In this document: positions 61,974 through 64,000 of the stretch, one piece after another
Layout of the letters: every line of letters begins with the position of its first letter
Numbering within the stretch: position 1 is the stretch's first letter
NCBI GenBank assembly: GCA_020692215.1
Contig: JAIMKW010000001.1
Coordinates: forward strand, 1,056,880 to 1,120,879
Source of the DNA: Sandarakinorhabdus sp.
GTDB lineage: Bacteria > Pseudomonadota > Alphaproteobacteria > Sphingomonadales > Sphingomonadaceae
DNA length: 64,000 nucleotides
Direction of reading: 5' to 3'
Position numbers and translations under genes: made by a program
The notes under the pieces: generated by a model
The model's database searches: none
Told to the model about the DNA's origin: nothing
The model's input: the letters and a program-made list of their open reading frames with translations, nothing else

Positions 61974-64000
61974 ATGGATTTCGTTCTGATTGCAATCTTG
62001 TGCGGCCTTGCTGCCGTGCTCTACGGACTGGTCACCACCCGCTCCGTTCTTGCAGCGCCTGCAGGCAATGCCCGCATGCAGGAAATCGCCGCCGCCATCC
62101 AGGAAGGTGCGCAAGCCTATCTGGCCAAGCAATACACCGCCATTGCCATTGTCGGCGTGATCATGGCGGTGCTGGTGTTCCTGTTCCTCGGTACCTACCC
62201 GGCCATCGCCTTCGTGATCGGTGCCTTCCTGTCGGGCCTTACGGGCTTCATCGGCATGAACATCTCGGTTCGCGCCAACGTCCGCACCGCTGAAGCCGCC
62301 CGCACCGGGCTGCAGGCTGGTCTCAGCCTGGCGTTCCGCGCCGGCGCCATCACCGGAATGCTGGTTGCCGGCCTCGCGCTTCTCGCGATTGCCGGCTACT
62401 ATTGGTTCCTTACCAACGCCGGCTATGCGCCGACCGATCGTGTCGTCATCAACAGCCTCGTCGCGCTCAGCTTCGGTGCATCGCTCATTTCCATCTTTGC
62501 GCGCCTCGGCGGCGGGATCTTCACCAAGGCTGCCGATGTCGGCGCCGACCTGGTCGGCAAGGTCGAGGCCGGGATCCCGGAAGATGATCCAAGAAACCCC
62601 GCCGTCATCGCCGACAATGTCGGAGACAATGTCGGCGATTGCGCCGGCATGGCGGCGGATCTTTTCGAAACCTACGTTGTCACCGTTGGTGCCACCATGG
62701 TGCTGACGGCGCTGCTTATCGGGGGCGCCTATCTCGAAAACCTGATGGCGCTTCCGCTTCTGGCAGGCGGCGTGTGCATTCTCGCGTCGATCCTTGGCAC
62801 CTATTTCGTGAAGCTCGGTTCCTCCAAGAATATCATGGGCGCGCTTTACAAGGGTTTCATCGTATCTGCGGTCGCCTCGATTCCGCTGCTGTGGTTCGCC
62901 ACCAAGGCGCTGTTCCCCGACACGAATGTGGTGCTGGGCGCGGCCGAAGACGGCACCGGCGGCTTCACGCCACGCGCGCTGTTCTATTGCATGCTCATTG
63001 GTCTTGCCGTTACCGGCCTGATCGTCTGGATCACGGAATATTACACCGGCACCAACTTCCGTCCGGTCCAGTCCATCGCCAAGGCGTCCGTCACCGGCCA
63101 CGGCACCAACATCATCCAGGGCCTGGCCATCGGCCTTGAATCGACGGCCCTGCCGGTGCTGGTGATCTGCGTTGGCATCATCGGCGCCTATGCGCTGGCC
63201 GGTGTTATCGGGATCGGATTTGCTGCCACTGCAATGCTGGCGCTCGCCGGCATGGTTGTGGCGCTCGATGCCTATGGCCCGGTGACCGACAATGCGGGCG
63301 GCATCGCCGAAATGGCGGGCCTCGATGGCGAAGTGCGCGAGCGCACCGATGCGCTCGATGCCGTGGGCAACACCACCAAGGCCGTCACCAAGGGCTATGC
63401 CATCGGATCGGCCGGGCTGGCCGCGCTGGTGCTGTTCGGGGCCTACACGACCGACCTCGAAAAGTTCTTCGCGGATGTGCCGGTCGATTTCACCCTGTCG
63501 AACCCCTATGTCGTCGTCGGCCTGCTGCTGGGGGCGCTGCTTCCCAACATCTTCGGTTCGATGGCGATGACGGCCGTTGGCCGCGCTGCCGGCGCGGTGG
63601 TGGAGGAAGTGCGCGAGCAGTTCCGCACCAATCCCGGCATCATGCTGGGAACATCCAAGCCCGATTATGCTCGCACGGTCGGCCTCGTCACCACAGCCGC
63701 CATCCGGGAAATGATCATCCCGTCGCTGCTGCCGGTTCTGGCACCCCTTGTCGTCTATTTCGTGATGCTGTGGGTTGGTGGGCAGGCCAATGCCTTTGCG
63801 GCTGTTGGTGCATTGCTGATGGGCGTTATCATCGGCGGCATCTTCATTGCCATCTCGATGACATCGGGCGGCGGTGCTTGGGACAACGCCAAGAAGTTCA
63901 TCGAAGACGGCAATCACGGCGGCAAGGGTTCGGAAGCCCACAAGGCAGCCGTGACCGGCGACACGGTCGGCGATCCGTACAAGGACACCGCCGGCCCGGC
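61974..64000 (+). CDS. hppA: K+-independent H+-translocating membrane pyrophosphatase (partial, 3' end outside)
   Basis: This enzyme pumps protons with energy from pyrophosphate. About 675 codons are in the window and the frame runs off the end. Core motifs are present: the PPi loop [38 protein letters not shown], and the late [18 protein letters not shown]. In the helix that decides cofactor need, [17 protein letters not shown] has Lys at the position typical of K+-independent enzymes. The ATG 61974 begins [12 protein letters not shown] 114-bp spacer with a GGCGGCA/TGCCGCC hairpin (61930-61945) separates it from thiL. Confidence 0.96.
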   Translation, partial: MDFVLIAILCGLAAVLYGLVTTRSVLAAPAGNARMQEIAAAIQEGAQAYLAKQYTAIAIVGVIMAVLVFLFLGTYPAIAFVIGAFLSGLTGFIGMNISVRANVRTAEAARTGLQAGLSLAFRAGAITGMLVAGLALLAIAGYYWFLTNAGYAPTDRVVINSLVALSFGASLISIFARLGGGIFTKAADVGADLVGKVEAGIPEDDPRNPAVIADNVGDNVGDCAGMAADLFETYVVTVGATMVLTALLIGGAYLENLMALPLLAGGVCILASILGTYFVKLGSSKNIMGALYKGFIVSAVASIPLLWFATKALFPDTNVVLGAAEDGTGGFTPRALFYCMLIGLAVTGLIVWITEYYTGTNFRPVQSIAKASVTGHGTNIIQGLAIGLESTALPVLVICVGIIGAYALAGVIGIGFAATAMLALAGMVVALDAYGPVTDNAGGIAEMAGLDGEVRERTDALDAVGNTTKAVTKGYAIGSAGLAALVLFGAYTTDLEKFFADVPVDFTLSNPYVVVGLLLGALLPNIFGSMAMTAVGRAAGAVVEEVREQFRTNPGIMLGTSKPDYARTVGLVTTAAIREMIIPSLLPVLAPLVVYFVMLWVGGQANAFAAVGALLMGVIIGGIFIAISMTSGGGAWDNAKKFIEDGNHGGKGSEAHKAAVTGDTVGDPYKDTAGP

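Noticed and set aside
61605..63941. 778-codon minus-strand open frame opposite thiL and hppA
   Set aside because: It is an antisense shadow of hppA, low complexity in His, Asp and Gly, with no motif. The plus strand encodes a clear pyrophosphatase.

Overview
The window is a GC-rich stretch of chromosome, almost entirely coding, from an alphaproteobacterium. It is most likely a member of the Sphingomonadales. The evidence is the gene order nuo - birA - coaX - rnj - DUF1467, a MipZ-type division ATPase, a phasin, an EipA homologue, a monofunctional BirA, a K+-independent H+-pyrophosphatase, and many TTG or GTG starts in four-base stop/start overlaps. No insertion sequence, prophage, CRISPR array, rRNA or tRNA gene was seen.

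Layout: (1) 1-15359 (+): the 3' end of nuoD and all of nuoE-N (respiratory complex I), followed without a real break by birA, coaX, RNase J (rnj) and a small DUF1467 membrane protein. A 56-codon membrane ORF sits between nuoE and nuoF and a 22-codon ORF fills the nuoL-nuoM gap. (2) 15360-23132: a divergent locus. To the left are a large coiled-coil membrane protein and a CDP-alcohol phosphatidyltransferase. To the right are a fused CDP-alcohol transferase, myo-inositol-phosphate synthase, a nucleotidyltransferase resembling CTP:inositol-1-phosphate cytidylyltransferase, and a Wzi-like outer membrane protein. Together they read as a CDP-inositol pathway for a surface lipid or polymer; this is the most interesting region. 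(3) 23192-38275 (mostly +): pdeM, an FAH-family hydrolase, eipA, then an envelope block (lptD, SurA-like PPIase, pdxA, rsmA, lptF, lptG), a fatty-acid hydroxylase, a GNAT-like acyltransferase, a membrane-tethered HTH protein, two small unknowns and radC. (4) 38276-38928: a 650-bp gap without a convincing gene but with strong dyads that could be a structured RNA.

(5) 38929-47150 (-): xth, an ErpA-like protein, an M23 peptidase, a DUF455 ferritin-like protein, a one-cysteine BCP peroxiredoxin, glnE, a PhzF-family protein and panC. (6) 47241-50878 (+): mipZ, a membrane-anchored J-domain protein, a phosphomannomutase/phosphoglucomutase ending in a 25-bp tandem repeat and a terminator, and a phasin behind a cluster of TGCA-centred palindromes. 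(7) 50875-60208 (-): tlyA, dxs, a Zur-like Fur protein, a TPR protein, rsmB, guaB, a second TPR protein and a CrtC/AttH-like protein. A clear intrinsic terminator lies only 25 bp ahead of guaB. (8) 60409-64000 (+): nusB, thiL and the first 675 codons of hppA.

Themes: energy metabolism (complex I, H+-PPase), outer membrane construction (LptD/F/G, SurA, EipA, Wzi-like) and housekeeping. Two core genes, birA and thiL, have no ATG, GTG or TTG start that keeps their conserved N-terminus. Both instead have a CTG in a CTGA overlap with the upstream stop codon. Short tandem duplications recur at gene boundaries.
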